Shown piece by piece: positions 55,231 to 64,000 of a stretch of 64,000 bases of DNA. A program made the translations under genes and the position numbers. Below the pieces are notes generated by a model that saw only the letters and a program-made list of their open reading frames with translations, was not told the origin of the DNA and made no database searches. The first letter of the stretch is position 1. Every line of letters begins with the position of its first letter. The DNA is from DASRHD01 sp035485575 (GTDB taxonomy: Bacteria > Verrucomicrobiota > Verrucomicrobiia > Opitutales > Opitutaceae), in NCBI GenBank assembly GCA_035485575.1, contig DATHNW010000033.1:62001-126000 (forward strand), given 5' to 3'.

Positions 55231-56355
55231 TCAGCTTAGCCGCACGGGCATGATAACGCAGATGAAACTGTCGAGGGTCTTGAACACGCCCGGGCTGACC
55301 TCGTCCTTAACTTCGAAGAAAATCTCGTCTTTCGCAAGCGCCCGCAGTGGATCCATGATGAAGGCGGGGTTGAAGGCCACCTGCAGGTCCGGGCCGCTGT
55401 AGCTGATCGCCATCGACTCGTGGGCTTCTCCGAAATCAGGGCTTTGCGCGGTGATCTCGAGCAGGTTGCTCGTGAGCTTGATCTTCACCGAGTTCGATTT
55501 CTCGCTCGTGACGAGCGCGGCGCGATGGATGCACTGCAGGAAAAGTTCGCGCTCGAGCTTGATGCGCTGGTGCGTTTCCTTCGGCACGACCTGTTGGTAA
55601 TTCGGGTAGTTGCCCTCGACGACCTTTGAGTAGAGGTAAACGCTGTCGACCAGGCCGCTGTTGTCCTTATCCGTGCCGATCTGAAATGCAGCGCGGCGCT
55701 CGTTGAAATTGATCTTCAGCTTTTCGCCCTTTTCTAGGAGCCGCTGGAGTTCCGCCACGGTTTTCGCGGGCAGGATGATGCTGCCGGCACTGGCCGCAGG
55801 GACTTCCATGTCCTTGCTGACGAGCGCGAGGCGGCGGCCGTCAGTCGCGACGAGCGAAAGCTTGCCGTCCTTGAAGTTGAAATAAACGCCGTTGAGGATG
55901 TAGCGCGTCTCGTCGGTCGATTGCGCATAGGCGACGCTTTTCAGCATCGTGGTGAGCTCGGCCTGGGCGAGGGTGAACGATTTCTCGTCACCGAATTCCG
56001 GCAGCGGCGGAAACTCCTCCTTGCCGATGCCCATGATGCGGAAATTTGAGCCGCCCGACACAAGCTTCACCTGATGATTCGGCGAGGCATCCAGCGTGAC
56101 ATCCGTGTTGGGCAGTTCGCGCACGATGGTTGCGAGACGCTTGACCGGAAGGGTGACGGCACCGGTTTCCTTGACCTCGGCCTTGATCTTGCAGCGGATG
56201 CCCAGGTCGAGATTGGTCGTTGTCAGCGAAATCTGGTCCTTCTCCGCCTCGATGAGCACGTTGCTCAGGATCGGCATGGTGGCCTTCGATCCGACAACGT
56301 TCAGCACTTGGGCGAGTCCATTGGCGAAATGGTCGCGATTGATTTTGAATTTCAT
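55231..56355 (-). CDS. dnaN: DNA polymerase III beta sliding clamp
   Basis: The 374-residue clamp holds the polymerase on DNA. The start MKFKINRDHFANGLAQVLNVVGSKATMPILSNVL and the C-terminal FICVIMPVRLS are family signatures, and three domains of equal size fit the length. ATG at 56355. dnaA is not next to it in this window. The 236 bases upstream hold DnaA-box-like repeats. Confidence 0.97.
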   Translation of the reverse strand: MKFKINRDHFANGLAQVLNVVGSKATMPILSNVLIEAEKDQISLTTTNLDLGIRCKIKAEVKETGAVTLPVKRLATIVRELPNTDVTLDASPNHQVKLVSGGSNFRIMGIGKEEFPPLPEFGDEKSFTLAQAELTTMLKSVAYAQSTDETRYILNGVYFNFKDGKLSLVATDGRRLALVSKDMEVPAASAGSIILPAKTVAELQRLLEKGEKLKINFNERRAAFQIGTDKDNSGLVDSVYLYSKVVEGNYPNYQQVVPKETHQRIKLERELFLQCIHRAALVTSEKSNSVKIKLTSNLLEITAQSPDFGEAHESMAISYSGPDLQVAFNPAFIMDPLRALAKDEIFFEVKDEVSPGVFKTLDSFICVIMPVRLS

Positions 56356-56509
56356 GGAAGACAGCGGGCCGTAAATGGGGAAACTAACAAAACCTAATCG
56401 AGAAGAGATTTAATTCATAAGCAAGCAGTCTTAGTATATGCGGTGAAAAAGCCCAACAACCCTTGAAAACCGGGCCCTCGCCGCTCGTGTCGGCTGACTG
56501 GCCAACGAC

Positions 56510-56596
56510 TGCGAACAACCCACTCGACGTCTGAAATAACGGGCCGGTTGTTCACAGGTCCGAGTTGTTAGCCCGGCTGTTGGTCGCTTGTTCACA
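56510..56596. other. DnaA-box-like repeats upstream of dnaN (possible origin element)
   Basis: TTGTTCACA occurs at 56548-56556 and again at 56588-56596, exactly 40 bases apart on the plus strand, and a related TGCGAACAA in reverse orientation lies at 56510-56518. This resembles the DnaA consensus TTATCCACA with two changes. An AT-rich stretch (56385-56445) lies between these and dnaN. The arrangement suggests a replication origin or DnaA-regulated promoter, but dnaA is absent. Confidence 0.35.
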
Positions 56597-57464
56597 CTTT
56601 TGCCGACAGACCGTGTTTGGCCTTCCGGGCCCGTTGGATTCGGCGCCAGTGCCCAAAGAGTCCATAGAAAATGTAACCAAGAAAAATCCAGAGCAGGGCC
56701 ACTTCTTGAAAGATGACGATGCACCCGATGGCCGCGAGCAGCAGGACGAACGTCCGCAGGCGCGTGCGCGTCTGCCAGTCGACCTGTTTGAAGCTCGGAT
56801 AACGCACCGTGCTGACCATAAGGAACGCGATCAGCACCATCAGAAAGGGCAGGCATAACGCCCAGTTCCTCAGATCGCGATTATTCCGCGCAAGATTGAG
56901 CAGGAAAAGCACCAGCGACACCACGGTGCCGGCAGCGGCGGGCACCGGCAGGCCGACAAAGTCCTTGTTGCTTTGCTTCTGCGCGCGGTTGAGCAGCGGA
57001 TTCGTTATCACGTTGAAACGGGCCAGCCGCACAGCCGCACCCAGCAGGTAGAGGAAACTGAGAAACCAGCCGATCTGCCGGAACCATTCGATGCCTTGGG
57101 TCGGTGACAAAATCAGAAAAAACACCATCAAGGCCGGCGCCATGCCGAAAGAAACCACATCAGCCAGCGAGTCGAACTCCGCACCGAACAACGACTCGCG
57201 TCCGCCCATGCGGGCCAGCCGTCCGTCCAGCGAGTCGAATAGCACCGCCCCCAGAATCAGCCACACCGCCTGCGTGTAGAGTTCCGACGGTGTGTGCAAC
57301 GCGAACTCCCCACCGGTCTCGGTCGCCAGCCGTGCCTGAATGCATTTGATCACGGCCACGAAGCCGCAGAACAAGTTGCCGGCTGTCATCAGGTTGGGCA
57401 ACAAATAGATCCGGCTGGCCTGCCGGACATTGTAGGGGTTTTCGCGCGATTCGAGGTCGGCCAT
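56592..57464 (-). CDS. pssA: CDP-diacylglycerol-serine O-phosphatidyltransferase
   Basis: The inner-membrane enzyme makes phosphatidylserine, the precursor of phosphatidylethanolamine. The 290-residue product has the CDP-alcohol phosphotransferase motif DSLDGRLARMGGRESLFGAE followed by FDSLADV, giving the two metal Asp pairs. Helices around it fit six to eight transmembrane segments. It follows a RelE-like gene by 15 bases on the same strand and so is probably cotranscribed. Confidence 0.95.
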   Translation of the reverse strand: MADLESRENPYNVRQASRIYLLPNLMTAGNLFCGFVAVIKCIQARLATETGGEFALHTPSELYTQAVWLILGAVLFDSLDGRLARMGGRESLFGAEFDSLADVVSFGMAPALMVFFLILSPTQGIEWFRQIGWFLSFLYLLGAAVRLARFNVITNPLLNRAQKQSNKDFVGLPVPAAAGTVVSLVLFLLNLARNNRDLRNWALCLPFLMVLIAFLMVSTVRYPSFKQVDWQTRTRLRTFVLLLAAIGCIVIFQEVALLWIFLGYIFYGLFGHWRRIQRARKAKHGLSAKV

Positions 57465-57479
57465 GGAAGGAAAAATCGG

Positions 57480-57833
57480 CTATTTTTTCGTCAGCGACTC
57501 AAGGTATTTCCAGAACTTGGAATGTTGCTCCACCAGCTGCTGTTCGCTGATGGGCAATTTATTACGCAACAAAAAGTCTTCCAGCGAGTTACGATGTAAA
57601 ATATAGAGCGTATGCAGCGTCTCGCCGTGCACCTCGAAGTAAAAGCGGTAATCGCCGGCACGCAGCCGGTAAAGCGGCTGGCCGGCGCGGGAAAATTTTC
57701 CCAACGGCTCGCGCGGGGTCGCGAGATCGGTCGATTTCAGGCCACTGATGGGCTCGATGAGCTCCATTTGGGCCAGTTTATCGAGCTTGTTCAGCTCGTG
57801 CATGCTCTGCTCGGAAAAAGTGACTTGGTACAT
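57480..57833 (-). CDS. RelE/ParE-fold protein, orphan
   Basis: The 117-residue protein has a RelE/ParE toxin-like fold: QVTFSEQSMHELNKLDKLAQ, LGKFSRAGQPLYRLRAGDYRFYFEV, and the C-terminal ILHRNSLEDFLL. There is no antitoxin gene on either side. It is directly followed by pssA (15 bases). A C-terminal extension ending SKFWKYLESLTKK is longer than usual toxins. Function may differ from a toxin. Confidence 0.65.
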   Translation of the reverse strand: MYQVTFSEQSMHELNKLDKLAQMELIEPISGLKSTDLATPREPLGKFSRAGQPLYRLRAGDYRFYFEVHGETLHTLYILHRNSLEDFLLRNKLPISEQQLVEQHSKFWKYLESLTKK

Positions 57834-57932
57834 GGGTAAAACCGGTGGCAGGCTTAGGCCGGGATGTAACCACCCCTGCTGTCCGGCGTCATGATGGATG
57901 GTTCTTCAGCGAACCAAACTATTTTTTGGCCC

Positions 57933-58487
57933 ATGAAGCCTGCAGTTCTAGTTCTCCCGCTCCTCTCGGCAACGCTATTCCTTGCCAGGCCTGTGCGCGC
58001 GGATGACCCGTCCGATCTGCCGGTTCCGGACATGAACGCACCGGCGGCCGATTTGAAGCCGGGCGGGGCCGGCTACCAGGAACTTTTGCAACGCTACGAC
58101 ACCAACCACGACGGCAAGCTCGACGACGACGAACTCGCCGCCGCGCACGAAGACATGGCCCGGGAGCGGCTGGAAAACGGCCAGGGCGTGGGGAAAAAAG
58201 TCCGCCAGCAGCTGCTCGAGAAATTCGACAAAAATCACGACGGCCGGCTTGAGCCTGACGAACGCGAGGCGGCCCGCCAGTATTTGCAGCAGCACGTCGA
58301 GCTCCGCCAGCAGTTCCTGCTCGAGCGCTACGACAAGAACGGCGATGGCAAGCTCGATGACACCGAGCGCGCCGCCATGAAGGCGGATTTCGCCAAAATG
58401 CGCGGGCAGCGCTCCGCCGGCCAGGGTGATGCTACTCCGGCGGTGAACAATAATATTTCCAGCGGCAACGCGCCGTCCGCGCCCTGA
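57933..58487 (+). CDS. Exported EF-hand calcium-binding protein
   Basis: The 184-residue protein starts at ATG 57933 with a signal peptide (LVLPLLSATLFLARPVRA). Three EF-hand loops of the canonical DxDxDG spacing follow: DTNHDGKLDDDE, DKNHDGRLEPDE and DKNGDGKLDDTE. These should bind calcium in the periplasm or outside. It is followed by a strong terminator. The role is unknown. Confidence 0.82.
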   Translation: MKPAVLVLPLLSATLFLARPVRADDPSDLPVPDMNAPAADLKPGGAGYQELLQRYDTNHDGKLDDDELAAAHEDMARERLENGQGVGKKVRQQLLEKFDKNHDGRLEPDEREAARQYLQQHVELRQQFLLERYDKNGDGKLDDTERAAMKADFAKMRGQRSAGQGDATPAVNNNISSGNAPSAP

Positions 58488-58524
58488 AGACTTTTCCTGC
58501 AAACGGAAAAAAGTGGTTGGTCTA

Positions 58525-58557
58525 AAAAGGCCGCAGTTGTCAGGACTGCGGCCTTTT
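58525..58557 (+). terminator. Strong bidirectional rho-independent terminator
   Basis: A perfect 13-bp inverted repeat (AAAAGGCCGCAGT at 58525-58537 and ACTGCGGCCTTTT at 58545-58557) with a seven-base loop ends in four T on one side and A on the other. It ends the EF-hand gene and insulates the ABC importer genes. Confidence 0.9.
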
Positions 58558-58629
58558 CCGTTTTGAGCGCCGGCCGCCGGCGATGAATAAGGTGGACGCA
58601 CGCGAGGCGTTTCGCCTCTGCTCTTGGGC

Positions 58630-60948
58630 ATGGAGACGCGGCTGGTGCGAATCTTTCTCCGCGCGCTGCTGATGCTGGCGCTGGCTGCTGCCGTCCGCGC
58701 CCGGGTCGTCACGCTCGACATCCCGGTGTTCACCGGGGGTTACGGCATCGACTTCTACCAGGAGACGGCGCGGCAATTCGAGGCGCTGCGGCCCGGCGTG
58801 AAAGTCAACCTCTACGGCGACCCGCGCATCGAGGCGAAAGTGTCCGTGCGCATCATTGATGGAAATTATCCGGACGCCACCTATGCGCCCTACGTGCCCT
58901 GGCCGGAGATCATCCGCGCGGGCAAGGTGCTCGATCTCAAGCCCTGGCTCGACGGCCCGAACTGGGAGGGCGACGCGCGCTGGCGCGACACGTTTCTGCC
59001 CGGCGCGCTGGATTCATGGCGGGTCGACGGCCGTGCCTGGGGCCTGCCGTTCACCTACTCATGCTGGACGGTTTTTTATAACAAGGCGCTGTTTCGCGCG
59101 CACGGCTGGAGCGAGCCGCACACGTGGGATGAATTTTTTTCGCTGTGCGAAAAAATCCGCGCGGCCGGACTCGCGCCGCTCAGCCTGCCGGGCACGCGCT
59201 GGCTTTATCCCGATGCCTTCCTGCGCGCGGCCTACCACAACCTCGCCGGCGAGGCCGGCTGGAGCGCCCTCAATGATCTCGCGCCGGGGGCGCGGCTCGA
59301 TCCGCGCTACGTGCGCAGCGCGGAGCTCCTGCAACGCGTTATGCAGCGCGAGGTGCTACCGGGCTGGGAAGGCGAGACGCATACTGGCGCCGAGCTGGCG
59401 TTTTTGCAGGGCCGCAGCGCCATGACCGTTTCCGGCTCGTGGCTGGTCGAGGAGATGAAGGGCAAAATGCCGGCGGACTTCGAGCTGGGCGCGATGAATT
59501 TCCCCGTGTTTTCCGATGGAGTGGCCGATCCGAGCACGATCCAGACGGGGGCCGATTGCTTTTTTGCTTTTGCGACCGGTGACGCGACGCGCGAGCGGCT
59601 GACGGTGGATTTCCTGCGCTTTCTCACCTCGCGCGAGCGCGCGACGGCGTTCGTGCGGCGCACGGATTCGCCGGTGGCGATGCGCGGTGTGCCGGCCTCG
59701 GCGTTTTCGCCGCGCATGCAGGAGACGGCGGGGCTGATCGTGCATGCCAGCGCCGCCTTCAACATGCCGCAGGTCATGATGCAGCCGCCCGCCGTCCGCC
59801 AGGCGCTCATCGATGGGAGCCAGCTCCTCACAAGGGGACGGATCACCCCGCAACAATTTGCGGACCGGCTGGAGGCGGCCGCGGCGGTCGACCGCTGGCG
59901 CGCGGGGGAGCCTGATCGCGTGCAGATGAACCATCCCCTGGCCGGCGGCGCGCTGCTCAGCCTGCTGGGCGCCATCGCCGGGTGGGGGCTGTGGCGGCGC
60001 TGGCGGCGGCGAATCACGCCGGCGCGTGAAAGGGAGCAGGAGTCTTATTTTGGCCGGCTGCGCGCGCCGGTCGCGCTGGGTTTTGTCGGGCCGGCGTTTT
60101 TATTTTATGGCGCGCTTGTCCTGCTGCCGGGCCTGGCCTCCCTCGCCTGGGCGTTCACCCGCTGGGACGGCATCGGGCCGCGCACGTGGGCCGGCTGGTT
60201 CAACTTCAAGTGGCTGCTCTTCGAAAGCGACGTCTTCTGGCAGGCGCTGAGAAACAACCTGTTTCTTGTGGTTGTGCCGACGGCCGTGGTCATACCGCTG
60301 GCGCTGCTGCTGGCGGCATTGATTCATCGTGGCATCTGGGGCGCGCGCGCGTTCCGCGTGATCCTGTTATTCCCCAATCTGCTCGGCGGCATTGCCGCGA
60401 CCCTTCTGTGGATGAATGCCTACGAACCGCACGGCGGCCTGGTCAACACCTGGCTGGTGGCGCTGGGCAGCGCGCTGGGCAGCGCATGGCTGCAGTCGTT
60501 TGCGGATTATCCGTGGCTCGCGCCGGAGCACCTCTACACGGCGCTGGTCCCGATCTACATCTGGTTATCCTGCGGTTTCAATCTGGTGCTTTATCTTGCG
60601 GCCATGGAGGGGATCGACCCGCAGCTTTATGAGGCGGCGGAGCTCGACGGTGCGCCGGTCTGGCGGCAGTTTTTCCTGATCACGCTGCCGCTCATCGGGG
60701 AGATGATCGCGATCTCGGCGGTATTCCTGGTCATTGGCGGGCTCAATGCCTTCGAGATGATCTGGCTGCTGACCTCGCAGGATCCGGCCACGGCGGTGCA
60801 CACCCTGGGCACGCTGCTGGTCTCGACCATGTTCAAGGAATTCGCGATCGGCCGCGCGACGGCCATCGCGGTCGTGATGTTCGCGCTCGTGTTCGCGGCC
60901 AGCGCCGCGGTCATGCGTTTATTAAAAAGGGAAACCGTGGAGAACTAA
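58630..60948 (+). CDS. ABC importer: solute-binding protein fused to MalF-type permease
   Basis: The 772-residue protein combines an export signal (about 1-25), a family 1 solute-binding domain (about 26-430, with PVFTGGYGIDFYQETARQFEALRPGV and AMTVSGSWLVEEMKG), a linker helix (GALLSLLGAIAGWGL), and a permease domain with six helices including the EAA loop AAELDGAPVWRQFFLITLPL near residue 667. Sugar importers usually have separate genes for these. ATG at 58630 was chosen over TTG two codons earlier. A second permease follows by a 1-base overlap. No ATPase gene is nearby. The transported sugar is unknown. Confidence 0.88.
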   Translation: METRLVRIFLRALLMLALAAAVRARVVTLDIPVFTGGYGIDFYQETARQFEALRPGVKVNLYGDPRIEAKVSVRIIDGNYPDATYAPYVPWPEIIRAGKVLDLKPWLDGPNWEGDARWRDTFLPGALDSWRVDGRAWGLPFTYSCWTVFYNKALFRAHGWSEPHTWDEFFSLCEKIRAAGLAPLSLPGTRWLYPDAFLRAAYHNLAGEAGWSALNDLAPGARLDPRYVRSAELLQRVMQREVLPGWEGETHTGAELAFLQGRSAMTVSGSWLVEEMKGKMPADFELGAMNFPVFSDGVADPSTIQTGADCFFAFATGDATRERLTVDFLRFLTSRERATAFVRRTDSPVAMRGVPASAFSPRMQETAGLIVHASAAFNMPQVMMQPPAVRQALIDGSQLLTRGRITPQQFADRLEAAAAVDRWRAGEPDRVQMNHPLAGGALLSLLGAIAGWGLWRRWRRRITPAREREQESYFGRLRAPVALGFVGPAFLFYGALVLLPGLASLAWAFTRWDGIGPRTWAGWFNFKWLLFESDVFWQALRNNLFLVVVPTAVVIPLALLLAALIHRGIWGARAFRVILLFPNLLGGIAATLLWMNAYEPHGGLVNTWLVALGSALGSAWLQSFADYPWLAPEHLYTALVPIYIWLSCGFNLVLYLAAMEGIDPQLYEAAELDGAPVWRQFFLITLPLIGEMIAISAVFLVIGGLNAFEMIWLLTSQDPATAVHTLGTLLVSTMFKEFAIGRATAIAVVMFALVFAASAAVMRLLKRETVEN

Positions 60949-61868
60949 TGGCTGCAAAAGGCACAGAAAACACAAAACGGAGACCGGATTTTTCAGGGTC
61001 TTTTGTGCCTCATGTGGCCCGACAGCGCTTCACGCTCAGCCGCGGGCTCATTTTCACCGCGCTGCTCGGCTACGCGCTGTGGGTCGTTTATCCGATGCTG
61101 TGGCTGGCTTATTCGTCGCTGAAGCCCGACGAGGCGATCTTCCGTGACGCCTTTGCGCTGCCTGCGCCGGACGGGTTGCGTTTCGACAACTATGCGCGGG
61201 CCTGGCGGGAGGCGCGGTTCGGCGATTATTTTTTCAACAGCGTGCTCGTCACCAGTGTGTCCGTGACGCTCATCACCCTGCTCGGCGCCATGGCGGGTTT
61301 CGCGCTGGCGCGTTTTCGGCATCCGGCGGGACGCGCGGTTTTCTGGCTGTTTCTGGCCGGGCTGATGATCCCGGCGCAGCTCAGCGTGGTGCCGCTGTTT
61401 TTCGAACTGCGTGCGCTCGGTCTGCTCAATTCGCGGCTCGGTCTCATCCTCGTTTACACGGCCAACGGCCTGCCGTTTGCCGTCTTCATCCTGGCGGGAT
61501 TTTTCAAGACCCTGCCGCGGTCGCTCTACGAGGCCGCGTTGGTCGACGGTTGCAATGAGTTCTCCGCTTTCTGGCGCGTGCTGCTGCCGCTGGCGCGGCC
61601 GGGGCTCGTGACGGTGGCAATTTTCCAGTTTATCGGTGTGTGGAAGGAATATTTTTTCGCGTTCATGCTCACCTCGGGCGCGACAGGCACGGAAGTGCGC
61701 ACGCTGCCGCTCGGCCTGGCCAACCTCGCCATCACCTCGCAATATCGCACCGATTACGGGCTGCTTTTTGCGGGACTGGTGCTCGTGACCATTCCCCTGC
61801 TCGTCGTTTATCTCGCGCTGCAGCGGCACATCGTCAAAGGCGTGACCGCCGGTGCGCTGAAAGGTTGA
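60948..61868 (+). CDS. ABC importer permease (MalG type)
   Basis: The 306-residue inner-membrane permease has six helices and the EAA loop EAALVDGCNEFSAFWRVLLPLARP, matching the MalG/LacG group. It starts at ATG 60948, overlapping the stop of the fused binding-protein/permease by 1 base, so they are coupled. Residues 2-25 (AAKGTENTKRRPDF...) are encoded by a CACAGAAAACACAAAA-rich repeat-like sequence and are probably dispensable. A pair of permeases with a shared fused binding domain makes a likely sugar importer. Confidence 0.88.
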   Translation: MAAKGTENTKRRPDFSGSFVPHVARQRFTLSRGLIFTALLGYALWVVYPMLWLAYSSLKPDEAIFRDAFALPAPDGLRFDNYARAWREARFGDYFFNSVLVTSVSVTLITLLGAMAGFALARFRHPAGRAVFWLFLAGLMIPAQLSVVPLFFELRALGLLNSRLGLILVYTANGLPFAVFILAGFFKTLPRSLYEAALVDGCNEFSAFWRVLLPLARPGLVTVAIFQFIGVWKEYFFAFMLTSGATGTEVRTLPLGLANLAITSQYRTDYGLLFAGLVLVTIPLLVVYLALQRHIVKGVTAGALKG

Positions 61869-62007
61869 GACGGGTGGCGGAAGGCACACTGCGGTCTTGA
61901 ATTTGGGGCGGCGGGATCGGCCGGAGCACGCGGCTGGCGGAAAGGCTTTTCAGCCCCTGCCAAATTAACTCGTGCCATCGGGCTCATCGCGCCAGATTCC
62001 CACGGCC

Positions 62008-64000
62008 ATGCACATGGTTGATTGCGGTTCCATCGCGCTTTTGATCCCCGCATATTCCATTCCAGAGGATTGCTGGTACAATGGTAAAATCCCCGCGGCG
62101 ATTTTTTCGCTCATAGTTCTTCCGTTATGCCTGCATGGGTGGGGAATGTTCTTTCTGCGGGCTTTTCGCCTGCCGGGTCGAAGCACACCGGTCATTATGG
62201 GCATGGGACTGGCGGGCCTGCTCTTCATTGGAGGCATTCTCAACCTGCTGAGTCTTGCCTATCCGATCGCCATTGCGGGTTTGATCGCCATTGGCCTGAT
62301 TAATTCGGCCTGCCATTTTCTCTTTCCTGCGCGCCGTGAGCTTAATCAAGACACGGGGGAAAAGCGAAGGACCGGGCCATGGAGTCCTGGCTCGGTCGCG
62401 GTCATCGCCTTTATCTCGGTCGTGATGGGCTTCGTCGTCTTCTGCCTGCTCCCATCGCGCGAATTTAACACCGGTGATGATTTCCAGAAGTACTTCGACC
62501 ACCCGGTCCGAATGCTGCAGACCGGGTCGGTGGCCGGCTCTCCCCTCAACGCGATGGGAGCCGAGACCTTGGGTGGCAAGGCATTCCTTGACGGATTCTT
62601 CATCTCCTTTTTTCCGATGGGCTATATCAATGGCTCGGATGCCGTGCTGGGCTTTTTCCTTTGCTTGCTGCTGGCGGCACGATTTGCCGGGCGGCAGGGA
62701 TCATGGGCCCTCGTTACGTTAGCGGCGCTCTTTTGTCTCGTGGCCATCAACCCTCAGTGCGTGAACATATCCGCACTCTATTTGGGGAGTGCCTTGATCA
62801 TGCTTTCGATCGCCATCAGCATGGATGGGGAAGGGGGTTGGCCGGAATCGATGCCTTCGGCCGCGGCGCTGGCGCTCGTCTATGCGGCGATGATATCCCT
62901 CAAGGGCACCTATGTCTTGTTTCCGGCGTTTCATTTGCCGATGGTGATGGCCGGGATTGGTGTTTCCCGGAAACGCATTCTGCCGGCCGTCGATTGGGCG
63001 GTGCGAACGGGCTTGTGGCTGGCGCTCTTCATTTCCCCATGGGTGCTGCTCCATGCCACTCGCTTTATCGCCGGATGGTGCGCCCCGGGCGGAGATTCGG
63101 AATCACCGCTTGGCGTCCTGAAGCTTCCGGAGTTCTTTTCGTTCAAGGCATTATTTTATGGCAACAGCATCGCTCATTATACGTGGGCTGTAGGCCTCGT
63201 TCTGTTCGGTGCGCTGACGGCAGGCATGACCGTAGAGAAGCTCAAGGGACGGCTCCGCCAAGACGCGTGGATGCTGATCGGTGCAGCAGCAGCCGGTGCC
63301 ATGATTTATATTTTGAGCCTTTTGTTCATTCCCGCCCTGATCGGAGTGCAGGGCACCGTTCGCTATTACGCGCCCTTTCTCATCGGCATTGCGCCGGCGA
63401 TCTTTGGATCCATGGGAGCGCAACTGAGCGCTTGCGGGCCGGATAGCCGAGGGATTGCCAGATTAAGCAGGGTCTTTCCGGTCAGTCTGGCGCTACTGGC
63501 CGGTGTGCCTTTCCTCGGCACGGCCTATGGCCGGGCCAAGCAGGCGCATGAGAAGGGCTCCATCCTCGCCTTTCCCGACGCGGCCACCAGCAACTCATAT
63601 TATGCCTACAACCAAAATGCGCTTGGAAGCGTGATCCGTGCGAAGATGGAGAGGGCCCAACGCATGATACCTGAAGGCGAAACGGTCATCGTATGGGTTA
63701 AAATCCCATTCGCCCTGAATTTTTCGAGGAACGTATTATATGATGTCAACAGCGCCGGACTGGCCCAAAGTTGGGCGGTCATGCCCGTGGCTCACTATCT
63801 CCTGTGGCAGCATCCCCGCGGGCTGGATGAGCAGTATATGGAAACGGCCAAGCTGCCGGCAATCAAGGTCAGCCGGGAAAGCCGGCAGGCGATAAAATTT
63901 CAGCACAGTCTGGATTCACTGATCAAAAGCGCGCAGAAAATTTACGAAGACGGCGATCTCATGGTTTACAAGCTGGGCAAACCAGAGGAGGCCGTTCACT
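62008..64000 (+). CDS. Polytopic membrane protein, GT-C glycosyltransferase-like (3' end beyond window)
   Basis: At least 664 residues are visible, open to the right edge. The start is ATG at 62008 (other in-frame starts: GTG 61972, ATG 62014), after an in-frame stop at 61966. About ten hydrophobic helices fit (IFSLIVLPLCLHGWGMFFL, VAVIAFISVVMGFVVFCLL, and more). The segment NTGDDFQKYFDHPVRMLQ after the third or fourth helix recalls the DD-type motif of GT-C glycosyltransferases. The C-terminal part, from about residue 500, is soluble. Function is a guess. Confidence 0.65.
   Translation, partial: MHMVDCGSIALLIPAYSIPEDCWYNGKIPAAIFSLIVLPLCLHGWGMFFLRAFRLPGRSTPVIMGMGLAGLLFIGGILNLLSLAYPIAIAGLIAIGLINSACHFLFPARRELNQDTGEKRRTGPWSPGSVAVIAFISVVMGFVVFCLLPSREFNTGDDFQKYFDHPVRMLQTGSVAGSPLNAMGAETLGGKAFLDGFFISFFPMGYINGSDAVLGFFLCLLLAARFAGRQGSWALVTLAALFCLVAINPQCVNISALYLGSALIMLSIAISMDGEGGWPESMPSAAALALVYAAMISLKGTYVLFPAFHLPMVMAGIGVSRKRILPAVDWAVRTGLWLALFISPWVLLHATRFIAGWCAPGGDSESPLGVLKLPEFFSFKALFYGNSIAHYTWAVGLVLFGALTAGMTVEKLKGRLRQDAWMLIGAAAAGAMIYILSLLFIPALIGVQGTVRYYAPFLIGIAPAIFGSMGAQLSACGPDSRGIARLSRVFPVSLALLAGVPFLGTAYGRAKQAHEKGSILAFPDAATSNSYYAYNQNALGSVIRAKMERAQRMIPEGETVIVWVKIPFALNFSRNVLYDVNSAGLAQSWAVMPVAHYLLWQHPRGLDEQYMETAKLPAIKVSRESRQAIKFQHSLDSLIKSAQKIYEDGDLMVYKLGKPEEAVH

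Overview
The window is a 64 kb piece of a high-GC bacterial chromosome that is mostly housekeeping. The gene content fits the Verrucomicrobiota, probably an Opitutaceae-like organism. This is inferred from: a TonB-dependent receptor (Gram-negative envelope), a complete bacterial F1Fo ATP synthase operon, olefin-type OleC/OleD enzymes, a very large protein resembling pyrophosphate-type PEP carboxykinase, a solute-binding-protein/permease fusion, and several families I cannot name. No rRNA, tRNA or CRISPR array was found.

Layout. 1-8.5 kb: a TonB receptor cut by the left edge, a long gene-poor stretch, a membrane protein with a spermidine-synthase-like domain, then miaB, an unknown membrane protein and gmk on the minus strand. 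8.5-25 kb: an unknown protein, rlmN, two sensor kinases (one with a degenerate receiver), an M20 peptidase, pdxH, sixA, a membrane-tethered adenylate cyclase, a LplA/LipM-type enzyme, two RNA methyltransferases, an oleC-oleD pair and ribonuclease D. 25-31 kb: queC-queE (queuosine precursor synthesis), the 1130-residue PEPCK-like protein and an FTR1 iron permease behind a Fur-like site. 31-38 kb: the ATP synthase operon atpBEFHAGDC on the minus strand. 38-47 kb: trmB, a PhoB/PhoR pair, mnmG, mnmE, recA, a DUF486 membrane protein and a sugar-nucleotide epimerase, all on the minus strand. 47-52 kb: a monothiol glutaredoxin and gltB.

52.0-53.7 kb is the accessory region. Three small, lower-GC genes of unknown function lie head to tail, separated by two 61-bp sites with the architecture of integron attC sites (R'' GCCGAAC, inner hairpin, R' GTTYGGC or GTTGGGC). 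A lone R'-like core marks the left edge just after gltB, and a degenerate site may mark the right edge. No integrase gene is present in the window, so this looks like an integrase-less cassette cluster (CALIN). It is the most unusual structure here.

53.9-64 kb: an atypical P-II-like protein, an unknown membrane protein, dnaN with DnaA-box-like repeats upstream, pssA with a RelE-fold partner, an exported EF-hand protein, an ABC importer made of a binding-protein/permease fusion plus a second permease, and a polytopic GT-C-like membrane protein cut by the right edge. All functional calls rest on motifs read by eye; no database search was run.
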